A DNA stretch of 64,000 bases from NCBI GenBank assembly GCA_965371245.1, contig CBDUXT010000005.1, forward strand, positions 47,029 through 111,028, given 5' to 3'. The notes under the pieces are model-generated. The model was given only the letters and a program-made list of their open reading frames with translations. It made no database searches and was not told the DNA's origin. This document shows positions 1 through 9,721 of this stretch, one piece after another. The position numbers were made by a program, and so were the translations under genes. The DNA is from CBDUXT01 sp965371245. Lineage in GTDB: Bacteria; Planctomycetota; Phycisphaerae; UBA1845. Position 1 is the first letter of the stretch, and the number at the start of each line of letters is the position of its first letter.

Positions 1-801
1 GAGCGTAAGATCGACCGCGGGAAAGGCATTGTTGTCCGGGTCCGGACCAAAGAGGCATGGGTCGATCGACGGCGCGTTGTGCTCATCGATGCGAAACCCC
101 ACCGTAAAGCTGTTTTGACCGGTGTCGTTGTTGATTACGATGGGTTCCGGGTCGTCCGGGTCCACCACGATTCTGATCAGCAGGGCATCGACACCCGGTG
201 CGATCCGAGCCGTCGGAACCACCGCGCCCACGCTTTCCGCGGTGAAAACCGGCAAGCCCACCCCACCGAGCGGCGGGCCGTCCCAGACCAACAGCGACCA
301 CTCAACCACGACGTCGGCCGACGCGTTGGGCTTGACCAGCATAAACTCCATCACGTCGATCCGAACCGGGAACGACGCGGGATCGACTTCGTACAACGCC
401 CAGGCGATGTCCCCCTCACCAAAACCCGCCTCGACGGTCACCGTGGCGCCGCCCAGGAAAGCTTCGGCGTCCGCATGGCTCGTCTCGCCGCAGGCGACAC
501 CGGCGACCCCGCCCTGCCGTGTCGGCGGCAGCTCGCTAGATTCGAGAACTCGGCCACGAGTGGTCACCTCAAGCAAAGCCACCCGCTTGGGTTCTACGGA
601 GATTGGGATCGTTCGGCGCCTAGGCGTGCTGTCGGCCTGTGCCGCCGACCCGACCGCACGGCTGATGCCGCGCGTGACCTTCACCGCTTGTTGCGCCACC
701 AACGGCGGCATGCAAACGGCGAAATGGAAGGCGATGGTAGAGGCAAAGATCGCCCGGCGCGTGGCGCCGGATGGGTGGGTCTGGCGGAGCGGGTCGGCCA
801 T
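1..801 (-). CDS. secreted protein of unknown function (3' end outside window)
   Basis: The minus-strand reading frame runs open from an ATG at 799-801 to the window edge, so the C-terminus is missing. The first 40 residues carry a signal peptide: a basic stretch with a twin Arg (TRRAIFAST), then a hydrophobic segment ending near VAQQA. The mature part (about 225 residues visible) is acidic and beta-rich in look, with DPDDPEPIVINN and DPCLFGPDPDNN stretches like those of exported planctomycete proteins with metadata-like repeats. I recognise no domain. The large open frames on the plus strand here (79-852, 122-1000) are shadows of this gene. Confidence 0.6.
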   Translation of the reverse strand, partial: MADPLRQTHPSGATRRAIFASTIAFHFAVCMPPLVAQQAVKVTRGISRAVGSAAQADSTPRRRTIPISVEPKRVALLEVTTRGRVLESSELPPTRQGGVAGVACGETSHADAEAFLGGATVTVEAGFGEGDIAWALYEVDPASFPVRIDVMEFMLVKPNASADVVVEWSLLVWDGPPLGGVGLPVFTAESVGAVVPTARIAPGVDALLIRIVVDPDDPEPIVINNDTGQNSFTVGFRIDEHNAPSIDPCLFGPDPDNNAFPAVDLTL

Positions 802-1018
802 GGAAGATCCTCGAAGCCGCGCCAAGCGGGCGGCACCGGTCCTGGTTGGTAAGATGAGGCAGGGAGATCGCGGCCTGGACGTCGCTTGGGACGTCAGAGC
901 ATTTGGAAACGATGCTTCCCCGATAAGGACCCTCTCCACACGCCCCCGCCGAGCGCGCAGCCGGTCTTCCCCATCGTCCGTGGTGTTCGCTCAATGGTAG
1001 GCAGGCCCAAGTGTCGAT

Positions 1019-2011
1019 TCAAATCCCCTCCGCCAACTCTCCGATGACCTCGCGGAGTAGGTCCTTGAGCGTCACGATCCCCAGCATCTTCCCTCCGTGG
1101 TCGCTCACGACCGCGAGCCCCTGCCCGGCCGCCTGGAGGCGCGTCATGGCGGTTGCGACCGTCTCGTGCGGGCTGAGGGTCACGATGCGCTGAACCCGCT
1201 CGCCCACGGTCTTCCAGTCCTCGGTTTGCAGCAGCCCATCCACCTTGACGGTTCCGATGATGTTCCGGTCGCTCTTTTCGTAGACGGGGAGGCGGGCATG
1301 CCCGGTTCGCCGGGTCACCCGCAGCAGCTCGGATCGGTCGGCGCGGGACCCGATCACCCGCACCCGGTTCCGCGGCACCATGACGGCGTGGACGGGCGTA
1401 TCGGAGAGTCGGCAGACGCGTTCGATCAGGTCGCTTTGGTCCTCGAACAGGGATCGACCGGCCATCGCTTCGCGCAGCATCGCCGCCACCCGGCGGCGCG
1501 GACCGAAGGCGATGTCGGCGCGATCGCCCGAGCCGACGAGGCGGTTGATGAGCCCGGCCAATCGCGACAGAACCGCCACCAAGCCGGTCAGGCGAAAGAC
1601 CCGGTCGGCGATGGACAGAAGGCGGCTTCCTCGTGCCAACAGTACGTCAGCGTGTAACTGGAAGAGGTTCTTGGGCACCATCTCCCCGAAGACGAAGATG
1701 ACGGGCGTTACGATGACCACGGTGTAAAGCTCCGTGGAGGCTTCACCGACCTGAAGCAGTTCGGCGAACGCATAGGCGACGGCCGCGGTGGTCAGGTAAT
1801 TCGAGAGGTTCGTGCCTATGAGTGTCACGGACAGGGCACCGGTCTCGTCGCCCAACACGCGGGCGAGCCGGATTGCGTCCGGTTTGTTTTGTTGGACGCC
1901 GAGGTGCAGCCGCAGGCGGTTGATCCGGTAGAGCCCGGTTTCGGCGCCGGAAAAGAACCCGGACAGAAAAAGCCCGGCGAGCATGGCTAGACCGATCAGA
2001 AACCAGGTCAT
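1019..2011 (-). CDS. CNNM/DUF21-domain membrane protein with CBS pair, lacking the CorC_HlyC domain
   Basis: 330 aa. The N-terminal part (about 1-185) is a DUF21/CNNM membrane domain, with hydrophobic segments and the typical FSGAETGLYRINRLRL and FGEMVPKNLF motifs. The C-terminal part (about 195-325) is a CBS pair, opening with DTPVHAVMVPRNRV and ending in LGIVTLKDLLREVIGEL. CNNM/CorC proteins are linked to divalent-cation (Mg2+/Co2+) efflux; that role is family knowledge. It stops right after the CBS pair, so the C-terminal CorC_HlyC domain of its upstream neighbour is absent. Its ATG overlaps the stop of the 2008-3267 gene by 4 nt, so the two are translationally coupled and may form a heteromer. 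Confidence 0.88.
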   Translation of the reverse strand: MTWFLIGLAMLAGLFLSGFFSGAETGLYRINRLRLHLGVQQNKPDAIRLARVLGDETGALSVTLIGTNLSNYLTTAAVAYAFAELLQVGEASTELYTVVIVTPVIFVFGEMVPKNLFQLHADVLLARGSRLLSIADRVFRLTGLVAVLSRLAGLINRLVGSGDRADIAFGPRRRVAAMLREAMAGRSLFEDQSDLIERVCRLSDTPVHAVMVPRNRVRVIGSRADRSELLRVTRRTGHARLPVYEKSDRNIIGTVKVDGLLQTEDWKTVGERVQRIVTLSPHETVATAMTRLQAAGQGLAVVSDHGGKMLGIVTLKDLLREVIGELAEGI

Positions 2012-3267
2012 GCCACGCTCTCCCCGGGCGCCACTGAGCCCGCATCGCGTCGTACAAGCACCTTCTGAATGCGTCGTTGGCGCATGCTCTCGACCGTGAG
2101 CGTGAGATTGCGAATGCTAACCGAGTCACCCACGCGCGGGACACGACCCAGCTTGGCCAGGATCACCCCGCCAACCGTATCGACACGGCGGTCCACGTCA
2201 CCGGCGCCGAAGCGATCGGACCAGACGCGCGCGCTGAGGTCTCCGGACAGGCGATAGGTGTTGTCGTCAACCAATTCGGTGATGGCGTCCGGCAGCGGCG
2301 TTTCGGCATCCGGCAAGTCGCCGACGATCCATTCGACCACATCCTCGATGGTGACCAGTCCGGCCGTCCCCCCGTGCTCGTCCACCACCACGGCCAGATG
2401 GATTCGCTCCGTGCGAAAGTGTCGGAGCAGTTGCATCAGCGTGACCTGTTCAGGTACGTAGTGGATACGCCGAACCAACGATCGAACCGGCGCCTGTGGA
2501 TTCAGGTAGACATCGCGGGCGTACAGGACACCCTTGATGTCATCAAGATCCTTGCCAATGACCGGGATGCGTCGACGCCCGGACTCGCGAATGGTCTCAT
2601 GCACCGTCGCCCGGTCCGCGTCCAGCCGAACGGACACGATATCCACGCGCGGGGTCATCACCTCGCGAACGCTGACCTCTCCCATCGCCACCGTCGCCTG
2701 CAGCATCTCGTTCTCGGTCGAGTTAATGGCGCCCTGTGCCGCCGACTGCTCGACCAGCAGCCGAAGTTCGTCCGTGGTGACACCGTCGCTACTGGACGCG
2801 GTTGGGGCCAAGAGCCGCGTGAGTGGCTCGATCACAAGCGTGCCCAACACCCACAACAGCGAACGGAGGACCATCTGAAGCGCGCCGATCAACGCGGCCG
2901 CGCCGGGCGCGAAGCGACCCGGGTTCGCCAAAGCCGTTGCTTTGGGCAACATCTCCCCGCAGACAATGACAACCAACGGCACCATCGCTCCGCCAATCGC
3001 CGTCACCAGGACGAGATGGGGTGGAATCTGCCGCAGCACGAGAAACGAGACCGTGAAGATCGAGACATTGATGGCCGTGTTGGCGATCAACACCGTCATC
3101 AGCACGCGATGGGGATGTTGCATGACTGTGTGGACCCGGCGCCGAAGCGGCTTGTCGGCCCGGCGGAACTCGTGCAGCGCCTGGCGGGTCAACCCAAAAA
3201 GGGCGGTCTCGGAGGCTGAAACGACTCCGGAGCAAACGAGCAGCAAGACGAGCAAGGCCCACAGCAT
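2008..3267 (-). CDS. HlyC/CorC family transporter (DUF21 + CBS pair + CorC_HlyC)
   Basis: 419 aa with the full three-part architecture. A DUF21 membrane domain spans about 1-180 (VSASETALFGLTRQAL, CGEMLPKATAL). A CBS pair spans about 195-320 (VREVMTPRVDIVSV; VVVDEHGGTAGLVTIEDV). A CorC_HlyC domain spans about 335-410 (YRLSGDLS, DTVGGVILAKLGRVP). These are integral membrane proteins implicated in divalent-cation efflux. It is the first gene of a two-gene operon with the shorter paralogue at 1019-2011, overlapping it by 4 nt. Start taken at ATG MLWALLVLLLVC because the first membrane helix begins immediately. Confidence 0.92.
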   Translation of the reverse strand: MLWALLVLLLVCSGVVSASETALFGLTRQALHEFRRADKPLRRRVHTVMQHPHRVLMTVLIANTAINVSIFTVSFLVLRQIPPHLVLVTAIGGAMVPLVVIVCGEMLPKATALANPGRFAPGAAALIGALQMVLRSLLWVLGTLVIEPLTRLLAPTASSSDGVTTDELRLLVEQSAAQGAINSTENEMLQATVAMGEVSVREVMTPRVDIVSVRLDADRATVHETIRESGRRRIPVIGKDLDDIKGVLYARDVYLNPQAPVRSLVRRIHYVPEQVTLMQLLRHFRTERIHLAVVVDEHGGTAGLVTIEDVVEWIVGDLPDAETPLPDAITELVDDNTYRLSGDLSARVWSDRFGAGDVDRRVDTVGGVILAKLGRVPRVGDSVSIRNLTLTVESMRQRRIQKVLVRRDAGSVAPGESVA

Positions 3268-3336
3268 GGTTGGCGTATTCTACCGTCGAATGACCGAGTT
3301 GAGCGAGGGATTCGTCACCCTGGGACGCCCTACCCG

Positions 3337-6300
3337 CTAGGGCGCTTGGTCGGAGCCGGCCACTCGCTCGAGCGAGGCCGTGAACCGTGAAACCAGGTCG
3401 GCATCCCCCGTCGATTGAGCGCGCTCCCGACCGGAGGTAAATAGGTCATCGGCATCGGTAAAGCGCCCGGACCGGCGATAGGCCTCGCCGAGGTGGTAGT
3501 AGATCAGCGGCTTGTCCGGGTCGAGAAGAATCGCATGGCTCAGGGTCGCGATTGCCTCAGTGTGGTCGCCGAGACCAACATAGATCCATCCCAGCGTATC
3601 GTGCGCGTCGGCCAGGTCGATGCTTGCGACCGCGCGCAGCGCAAACGGCTTGGCCGCCACGTGATCGCCGAGCCGATCCGACAAGAGGTACGCGAGGTTG
3701 TTCAGCGTGATCCAGTCCTTGGAATCGTAGGACAGCGCCTGGGCGTAGGCCGCTCGGGCAGGCTCCAGATTGCCGGCCGCCAGATGGGTGGTGCCCAGCT
3801 CGCGAGACAGGATGGCGCGGCGTCGGTCATCATGGCAGGTGGCAATCAGGTGGTCCCATCGTGTCGCGGCCTCGGCGTATCGCTTTGACGCCACGTAGAG
3901 CCGTGCGAGCAACCAGTCGTTCGCTCGGCCTGCCTCGTCGGTCGGCGGATTGTCCTCGAACCGTTCCACGGCCTCGTCCAGCGGGAAGGCGGCCATGACA
4001 TCCACGATGACCGGTCCGGTGGCTTCGTCGGGTGCCCACAACGCCTGCGTCATGGCCAATCGGAAGTGCCCGACGGCTTCGCGATGTCTGCCTTTGGCGG
4101 CGAGAAGCCTGGCGTACCGTGACGTCAAGCGCGGTACGACCTGCTCGGCCAACCTGTGTTGTTCGTAGAAAGTAATGCCGGCGTCGGGCTGGTCGAGCTG
4201 CAGGTATACACCAAGGACGCTGTACCCCCCCTCAGCGCTGAAGCCGCTTAGCCGTGCCCCGAGGAGAACGTCGTTGATTGCGGCCTGCCCATCCTTGGCG
4301 GCAAGCGCCACCTTTGCGCGAAGGAACAACCACCCTGGGTCAGGTGAAGCGGCCTGGGTGTTGATACGGGCCGTCAACAGACGCCGGGCGTCGGGGAAGC
4401 GCTGCTCCGAGGTGTAGGCTTTCACGAGGGCGTCCAGCGCCCGCGGATGGTTGGGTGCGTCGTCCACGAGCGACTTGAGTTCGCGCACCCAAAGATCCCG
4501 GCGCCCAGCCAGCCGATGAATCCGCGCGAGCATGAGCCGCGGCGCCAGGTCGAGCGCCAGCTTGTCGATGCGCTTGACGGCTTCCAGATCGCTCACGGCC
4601 GCCACCGTGCGCCCCTGGGAGTTGTGATGCAACGCACGCTGATACAAGACCGCGGTGTTGTCCGGTCGATGACGCAGGAATTCCGTGAGCGAATCGATGG
4701 CCTGGGCGATGTCACCGTTTCGCGCATGCAGCTCGCTTTCGAACCGAAGCCCCTCGGGCTTATCGGGAAAGGCGATGCGATAGTCGTTCACATAGCGCTG
4801 GGCCGTCTCCTGGTCGTTCAGCTTGGGGTGCAACAAACAGGTGATTCGCGTCACCGACATCGGGGCGACAAAGAGTGAGTCGTTCGCCCGCCCTTTCGCG
4901 ATCGCCTTGTCCAGCCAGGGTAGCGCGCGTTGCGGGTCATCGAGTCGGCGAAGGTAGAACTCGCCCAGCGCATAGACGATCTGCTGCGTTTCGCTTGCCT
5001 CGGTCGCCTCAAGCAGCGTACGCTCGACGGCATCCAGATCGCCTGTCTTCAAGTAGTGCGACGCGACGAGGATCTGCGCCTCGGCTCGTTCTTCGGCGGA
5101 CGGGCGCGACTCGGCGAAGCGGGTGACCACGTCGAGCGCGGTCTTGGCCCGGTTCGTCCGGCGGTAGTAGTCGCTCACCACCAGGGCGGCGGCTTTGTCA
5201 TCCGGACGCAGTCCAAGAAGCTTCGCGTAGCACCGATCGGCATTGGGCGTGTCGGTCTCTGACTCATAGAGTGCGGCGAGTCGCCGGAGGTTGGAGGCGT
5301 CGTCGGGGTGTTCGAGCAGTCGCGTCTCGCGCCGGACGATCGCACCCCGCGGATCCGACTTCTCCGCCTCTTCCAGCAGCGCCGCTTGGACCCACGGGTC
5401 GGTGGGAATCAAACGACGGCACGCGGACAGCGCGGTCCGGTACGCCTGGTCATCACCGCGCGCTCTGGCGAGGGCCGCCAGCCCCTTGTGTGCCTGTCCC
5501 TCGTTGGGGCCGATTCGCACGGCACGCTTGTACACCGGTAGCGCCTCGTCGGATCTGCCGGCGAGCTGGAGACAGTGCCCCAGGTGGCTCAGCGAACGCG
5601 CGTCGGTGGGCTGCTTCGTCGTCGCGTCGGTGAAGGCGTCGATGGCCAGGTCGTATGCTTCCTGATGCATGTGATACAGACCCAGCAGCGTCGCCCCGCC
5701 GACCCCATCGACATTGAACGTTGCGGCGTCATCCCGGGCGGCCTTCATCGCGGGCGTGTCGTCCAGCGCCGCGGCGACGGAGAGCTTGGCCGTCAACAAG
5801 GCTCGGTGCTGCGAGACCGTAGCGCTCCGTGCCAGCGGCGTGTCCTTGGCTGCCAGGTGCAGCAGGGCGGCGTCGATCAACGGCAGCGTGGCGGCCGCGT
5901 CGTTCTTGTTCCAGTAGAACCCCACCAGGTCGAGCGTGCGCTGGAAAGCGTCTTCCTGCCCGTTGATGACGCCCAGCATGGCCTCGTCCTGCTCCCGCGG
6001 TGTTTGGTTCTCACGCGTCAGGACCGAGAGAGTTTGGAGCTTGACGTTTTCGGGATCCTTGGCGAGTGCGTGATCGACCACATCCTCGGCTTCGCCGCGC
6101 CGTTCCAGGGTCACCAGCAGACGAACCACGGAGCCCACAAGCCGCACGTCGGTCGGGTCGAGTTTCAAGGCGCCCAGGAGCAACTCAACGGCCTGCGCAC
6201 GATCACCGTCCAGGCTCTTTTCCTGGGCCCTTAGCAGCGCGCGCAACACCCGGTCGCCCACGAGTCGGCCGGCGTCCTCACCGCGACCCTGACGCTCAAA

Positions 6301-7881
6301 GATGGCGGCCTTCACTTGAACGGCCGGCACGTAGCCCGCATTGGCGACGAGGATTTGCTCGACGATGGAAAGCGCCCGGTCCAGTTCGCCTGTCTGATAC
6401 AGAACGTTCGCATAGAGTGTCCAAAACCGGAGGTCACCGGCGCGTGCGCGTCGGGCCTCTAGGAGCACGGCGTCGAGAACATCCTTGGCCGCCCCGGGCT
6501 CTCGCAGTCTCAGGTGCAGGCTCGCCAGCGTGAGTTTCTGGTCCCAGTTGATCGTACTGAAGCTCTTGTACGCATCGTCCGCATCGCGCAGGTCGGCGAG
6601 CGCTTCGCGCTCGAGCCCCCGCGCGAGTTTCACGCGTGCGGCCTGAAAGGGTACACGGGGGTGCTCGGCGAATTCGCCGCGGGCGTCGGCGAGAAACGCA
6701 TCGGCCCGGCTTAGCCAGCCCTCTTTGTCATCTTGATCGACGGTCTCTTCCGACGCGGCCGACACGCAAGCCTGCGAGGCGTAAACCATCAGACTGAAAG
6801 CGTTGACTCGGTTTCGACTGCCGTGGACTCCGCCGCGAGGAATCGCCCCGGCGAGGCGCTGCTCACACAGCGCGACCACGTCCTCAAAGCGATTGGCCTC
6901 GCTGTATAGCGCGGCGAGCTGAACATAGGGCTCATACGGCTCGGCATCGACAGCGATGCATTCGCGGAGAATGGCTTCGGACTTGTCGAACAGGGCGGCG
7001 GCTTCTGGATCGGACGGCTCCGCACGGCGCGTTCGCGCATATTGACCGGCCAGGTATCCGGCGTAGCCGAGGCGCGCTGCCTGGAGTGCCTCGGGATCAC
7101 CGGCGGCGAGATCGAGACCGGCTTTGAACTGTTCTTCCGCCTCGTCGAAGTGTCCGTCCGCCGCCAGGAGCGAGGCGTAGGCCAGGCGCGCCTGGGAGCC
7201 CGCCGGACCCACGTCCGTGTGCTTGGCAACCAGCCCCTTCAGCCGTCGTTCGCTGTCGTCAAGACGACCCTGTGCCTGATCGTGCCTGGCCAGATCGACG
7301 GCGTAGGTCACTTCGTCCGGATCCAATTCGCAGGCGGCGCTTAGAGCCTGTTCGCCTTCTTGAAGATTGCCGGGTTCCTGGCGGGTCAACCCGATTAGTG
7401 CCAACCCCGCGGCATGCCTGGCGAACGCCTCCTGCGGAGGTGTTCCCGCGGCGCCGGATGCCAGAAAGGCCTCCGCTGCCTCGTGTAGGAGTCGGAAGTC
7501 GCCGATGCGGTGGTACAGGCGCGCCAGATCGAGCAACACCCCCACGTATCGCTCGTGACCGATCGCGAGATCGGGCTGGTGGATCAACGCCTGACGCCAG
7601 CTTCCGACGGCGCGGTTCAGCTCGCCGTCGGCGAGCATCATGTCTCCGTGCGACACTAGAAAAGATGCATCCTGCGTGCGTTGCCAGGCGCGCTGATAGA
7701 ACAGCGCGGCCGACTTCCACTCGCCGGTCTCTTCATGGCGCTTGGCGAGTTCGATGAAGTACTGTGGGTCTCGCTGCTGCAACTGCTTTAGCATGAGCAG
7801 CGAAAGGACGATCATCGTCAGGAAACCGGCCAGCGTTACAAACACGACCAGTTTCTTGTTGAGCCGTTTTCCGGCCATCAT
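3337..7881 (-). CDS. very large membrane-anchored TPR protein
   Basis: 1514 aa. Residues 1-30 are a basic N-terminus followed by one hydrophobic anchor (KKLVVFVTLAGF...VLSLLML). The rest is an almost continuous run of tetratricopeptide-like helices, ending in clearly canonical repeats (ITLNNLAYLLSDRLG; HDTLGWIYVGLGDHTEAI; IYYHLGEAYRRSGRFTDA). The protein is probably exposed to the periplasm. It lies 77 nt downstream of the EpsI-like gene on the same strand. Large TPR proteins are common companions of exosortase/PEP-CTERM loci, so a scaffold role in envelope or exopolysaccharide assembly is possible but inferred. An adjacent ATG codon (7876-7878) could serve instead of 7879-7881. Confidence 0.85.
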   Translation of the reverse strand: MMAGKRLNKKLVVFVTLAGFLTMIVLSLLMLKQLQQRDPQYFIELAKRHEETGEWKSAALFYQRAWQRTQDASFLVSHGDMMLADGELNRAVGSWRQALIHQPDLAIGHERYVGVLLDLARLYHRIGDFRLLHEAAEAFLASGAAGTPPQEAFARHAAGLALIGLTRQEPGNLQEGEQALSAACELDPDEVTYAVDLARHDQAQGRLDDSERRLKGLVAKHTDVGPAGSQARLAYASLLAADGHFDEAEEQFKAGLDLAAGDPEALQAARLGYAGYLAGQYARTRRAEPSDPEAAALFDKSEAILRECIAVDAEPYEPYVQLAALYSEANRFEDVVALCEQRLAGAIPRGGVHGSRNRVNAFSLMVYASQACVSAASEETVDQDDKEGWLSRADAFLADARGEFAEHPRVPFQAARVKLARGLEREALADLRDADDAYKSFSTINWDQKLTLASLHLRLREPGAAKDVLDAVLLEARRARAGDLRFWTLYANVLYQTGELDRALSIVEQILVANAGYVPAVQVKAAIFERQGRGEDAGRLVGDRVLRALLRAQEKSLDGDRAQAVELLLGALKLDPTDVRLVGSVVRLLVTLERRGEAEDVVDHALAKDPENVKLQTLSVLTRENQTPREQDEAMLGVINGQEDAFQRTLDLVGFYWNKNDAAATLPLIDAALLHLAAKDTPLARSATVSQHRALLTAKLSVAAALDDTPAMKAARDDAATFNVDGVGGATLLGLYHMHQEAYDLAIDAFTDATTKQPTDARSLSHLGHCLQLAGRSDEALPVYKRAVRIGPNEGQAHKGLAALARARGDDQAYRTALSACRRLIPTDPWVQAALLEEAEKSDPRGAIVRRETRLLEHPDDASNLRRLAALYESETDTPNADRCYAKLLGLRPDDKAAALVVSDYYRRTNRAKTALDVVTRFAESRPSAEERAEAQILVASHYLKTGDLDAVERTLLEATEASETQQIVYALGEFYLRRLDDPQRALPWLDKAIAKGRANDSLFVAPMSVTRITCLLHPKLNDQETAQRYVNDYRIAFPDKPEGLRFESELHARNGDIAQAIDSLTEFLRHRPDNTAVLYQRALHHNSQGRTVAAVSDLEAVKRIDKLALDLAPRLMLARIHRLAGRRDLWVRELKSLVDDAPNHPRALDALVKAYTSEQRFPDARRLLTARINTQAASPDPGWLFLRAKVALAAKDGQAAINDVLLGARLSGFSAEGGYSVLGVYLQLDQPDAGITFYEQHRLAEQVVPRLTSRYARLLAAKGRHREAVGHFRLAMTQALWAPDEATGPVIVDVMAAFPLDEAVERFEDNPPTDEAGRANDWLLARLYVASKRYAEAATRWDHLIATCHDDRRRAILSRELGTTHLAAGNLEPARAAYAQALSYDSKDWITLNNLAYLLSDRLGDHVAAKPFALRAVASIDLADAHDTLGWIYVGLGDHTEAIATLSHAILLDPDKPLIYYHLGEAYRRSGRFTDADDLFTSGRERAQSTGDADLVSRFTASLERVAGSDQAP

Positions 7882-7958
7882 GGATTATCCCATTCTTGTG
7901 TTCGGTGCCTGAAGGCACGAGTCGCCGACAGCCATAAGAGAACGAACCAGCACTTCGC

Positions 7959-8732
7959 CTACCGAAGCGCGCGCTCCGCCGCGGCGTGGTCGGGCCAGTG
8001 ATCCTGAAGTAGCACCGGGAGAACGCGATCGAACAGGGATCGCGCACCTTCGATGCTCTGCGTCCGCGTGGCATTCGGGAAGCTGACTTCCACCTTGCTG
8101 AAAAACGCATACGTGTCCGTGGGCGCGGTGATCGCAAGCCGCACGCCCGTCCGGGTGGCCACGAACCGCCCGTTGGCGTTGAAGGTGTACACGACCGACA
8201 ACTTCTTGTTGCCGAAGACACCCGTCTTGACGAACGTACACACCCGGATCGGCACGGCCGAAAGGCCCTCCGGCAGCGACGGCAGCACGATCTCCATGTT
8301 TTCGTGCGGCTGCGCCGGATTGTACCCGCCCCCGACGTAGCATTGGTCCGGTGTGTGCGGCACGAGGTTGTGTCCGCCTGTGTAGTAGGTGACGAAGAGC
8401 CGGGCATATCGCAACGGATCGTCCGCATCCACGCTTTCGTTCTCCAGGGTCCAGCTCAGGTAATGCGACGTCCCGAGAACGGCCGCGACCGGCCCGGGGA
8501 TAACCTCGCGGGTGTTCACGCGGTAGGGGATGATGGCTGACTCGCTCATCTGCGAAAGCGGCGCCTGTAGCGCCAGCGGCTGCTTGGCGAGCTTGATATC
8601 CAGCCAGCGAGTGACGAACTGAGATAGAAAGGCGCCCGATCCCAAAAGAAGGACGGCGATACCCATGGGTCCGGCAAGGAGGCGCCGATCCCGGGGGGAA
8701 CTGATCCGTGGGGCTGTCGATGGTAAGTTCAT
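7959..8732 (-). CDS. exosortase-associated EpsI-family protein
   Basis: About 257 aa from the ATG at 8730-8732 (MNLPSTAPRIS). A longer open frame upstream to 8810 has no features that favour it. One N-terminal membrane segment is followed by the EpsI-type domain: RLFVTYYTGGHNLVPHTPD then QCYVGGGYNP, and later CTFVKTGVFG. EpsI domains occur beside or fused to exosortases, the membrane enzymes that process PEP-CTERM/IPTL-CTERM proteins; EpsI itself is not well characterised. No exosortase gene is visible in the window, though an IPTL-CTERM-like substrate is present at 35312-35959. Likely co-transcribed with the TPR gene downstream. Confidence 0.78.
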   Translation of the reverse strand: MNLPSTAPRISSPRDRRLLAGPMGIAVLLLGSGAFLSQFVTRWLDIKLAKQPLALQAPLSQMSESAIIPYRVNTREVIPGPVAAVLGTSHYLSWTLENESVDADDPLRYARLFVTYYTGGHNLVPHTPDQCYVGGGYNPAQPHENMEIVLPSLPEGLSAVPIRVCTFVKTGVFGNKKLSVVYTFNANGRFVATRTGVRLAITAPTDTYAFFSKVEVSFPNATRTQSIEGARSLFDRVLPVLLQDHWPDHAAAERALR

Positions 8733-8962
8733 GTAAGACAACAACTTAAAGCCAATCACATCCCTTGGTACACAGCGCGAAAGCTTAGGCAGCGCTTCTC
8801 CAAAGGTCAATCGGCATCCGGGCGGTCATAGCTTCGCCCCGGCGGTGTAATCCAGGCGTGAGTGGTTTCGGTTCAGCCTGGACCGACCGCGTCCGATAAG
8901 GCTGTTGCGGCCGGCGCGTGATAAACGCGCCTGGGCTCTTGGTCCCGAACCGGAATTCAGCC
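8733..8962. promoter_or_regulatory. divergent intergenic region epsI-like / neuD-like
   Basis: The two flanking genes are transcribed away from each other, so both promoters must lie in these 230 bases. I could not pick a convincing -35/-10 pair by eye. The stretch next to the EpsI-like start (8735-8760) is AT-richer than the surroundings. Confidence 0.35.
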
Positions 8963-9721
8963 ATGCCGAACTCGACGCGAAAACCCCCTGGCGAACGACC
9001 GGGCTGCCTGATCCTTGGATGCGGCGGGCACGGGCGCGTCGTCCTGGACGTCCTGCGAAACGAAGGTCGATTCGAGCCTTTGGGGTTTGTGGACTCCAAC
9101 CCGGCCATGGTCGGTCGTCGGGTGGACGGAATCGAGGTGCTCGGCACGCCCGATGACCTTCCTCGGCTTCAGAACGATTGCCCGGCGACCCGAGCCATTG
9201 TCGCGATCGGCAACAACGGCGTGAGACGGGCACTGGCCGATCGCCTTGAAAACGAGGGGTATGAGTTAATCAGCACGGTTCACCCGTCCGCCAACGTGGC
9301 GCTGAACGCGTCGGTCGGCCGAAACGTGGTGATCGCGGCCGGTGCGCTGGTGTGTGCTCATTGCCAGATTGGTGACTCCGTCATCCTCAACACGGGATCC
9401 ATTGTCGATCACGAATCGTTGATCGGAACAGCGACCCACGTATGCCCCGGCGCTCGGCTGGCCGGTCGAGTGACCATCGAGTCCGGAGCCTTCGTCGGCA
9501 TCGGCGCCACCATCATCCAGAACGTGCGCGTGGGATGCGAGGCCGTGATCGGCGCCGGCGCGGTGGTCATCAACGATGTCGCGGCCCTTTCAACGGTAGT
9601 CGGCGTGCCGGCGCGTTCGATCAAGATGGTTCGTAAAGACATCGACGTTCAGAGCTGGATGGCGCCGGATGGCGGTTCGATCGCGGCCGCCACGAGTCCC
9701 GCACCCGCGGCGAGGGCCTAG
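8963..9721 (+). CDS. NeuD/PglD-like acyltransferase (left-handed beta-helix)
   Basis: 252 aa from ATG 8963 (MPNSTRKPPGERPG); a GTG at 8918 in frame is an alternative start. Residues about 14-95 form a PglD_N Rossmann-like domain (CLILGCGGHGRVVLDVLRNE). Residues about 100-230 are hexapeptide repeats of the left-handed beta-helix (ANVALNASVGRNVVIAAGAL; GAFVGIGATIIQNVRVG). Relatives acetylate sialic acids or UDP-amino sugars used in surface glycans, which would fit a neighbouring envelope locus. The acceptor sugar cannot be told from sequence. It is separated by 400 nt from the lipid operon downstream and is probably a separate transcript. Confidence 0.85.
   Translation: MPNSTRKPPGERPGCLILGCGGHGRVVLDVLRNEGRFEPLGFVDSNPAMVGRRVDGIEVLGTPDDLPRLQNDCPATRAIVAIGNNGVRRALADRLENEGYELISTVHPSANVALNASVGRNVVIAAGALVCAHCQIGDSVILNTGSIVDHESLIGTATHVCPGARLAGRVTIESGAFVGIGATIIQNVRVGCEAVIGAGAVVINDVAALSTVVGVPARSIKMVRKDIDVQSWMAPDGGSIAAATSPAPAARA

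Noticed and set aside
960..1023. tRNA-like 3' end (TTCAAATCCCCTCCGCCA preceded by GCTCAATGGTAG)
   Set aside because: No matching 5' acceptor strand or anticodon arm can be drawn, the span is too short, and the 3' end overlaps the C-terminal codons of the CNNM gene.
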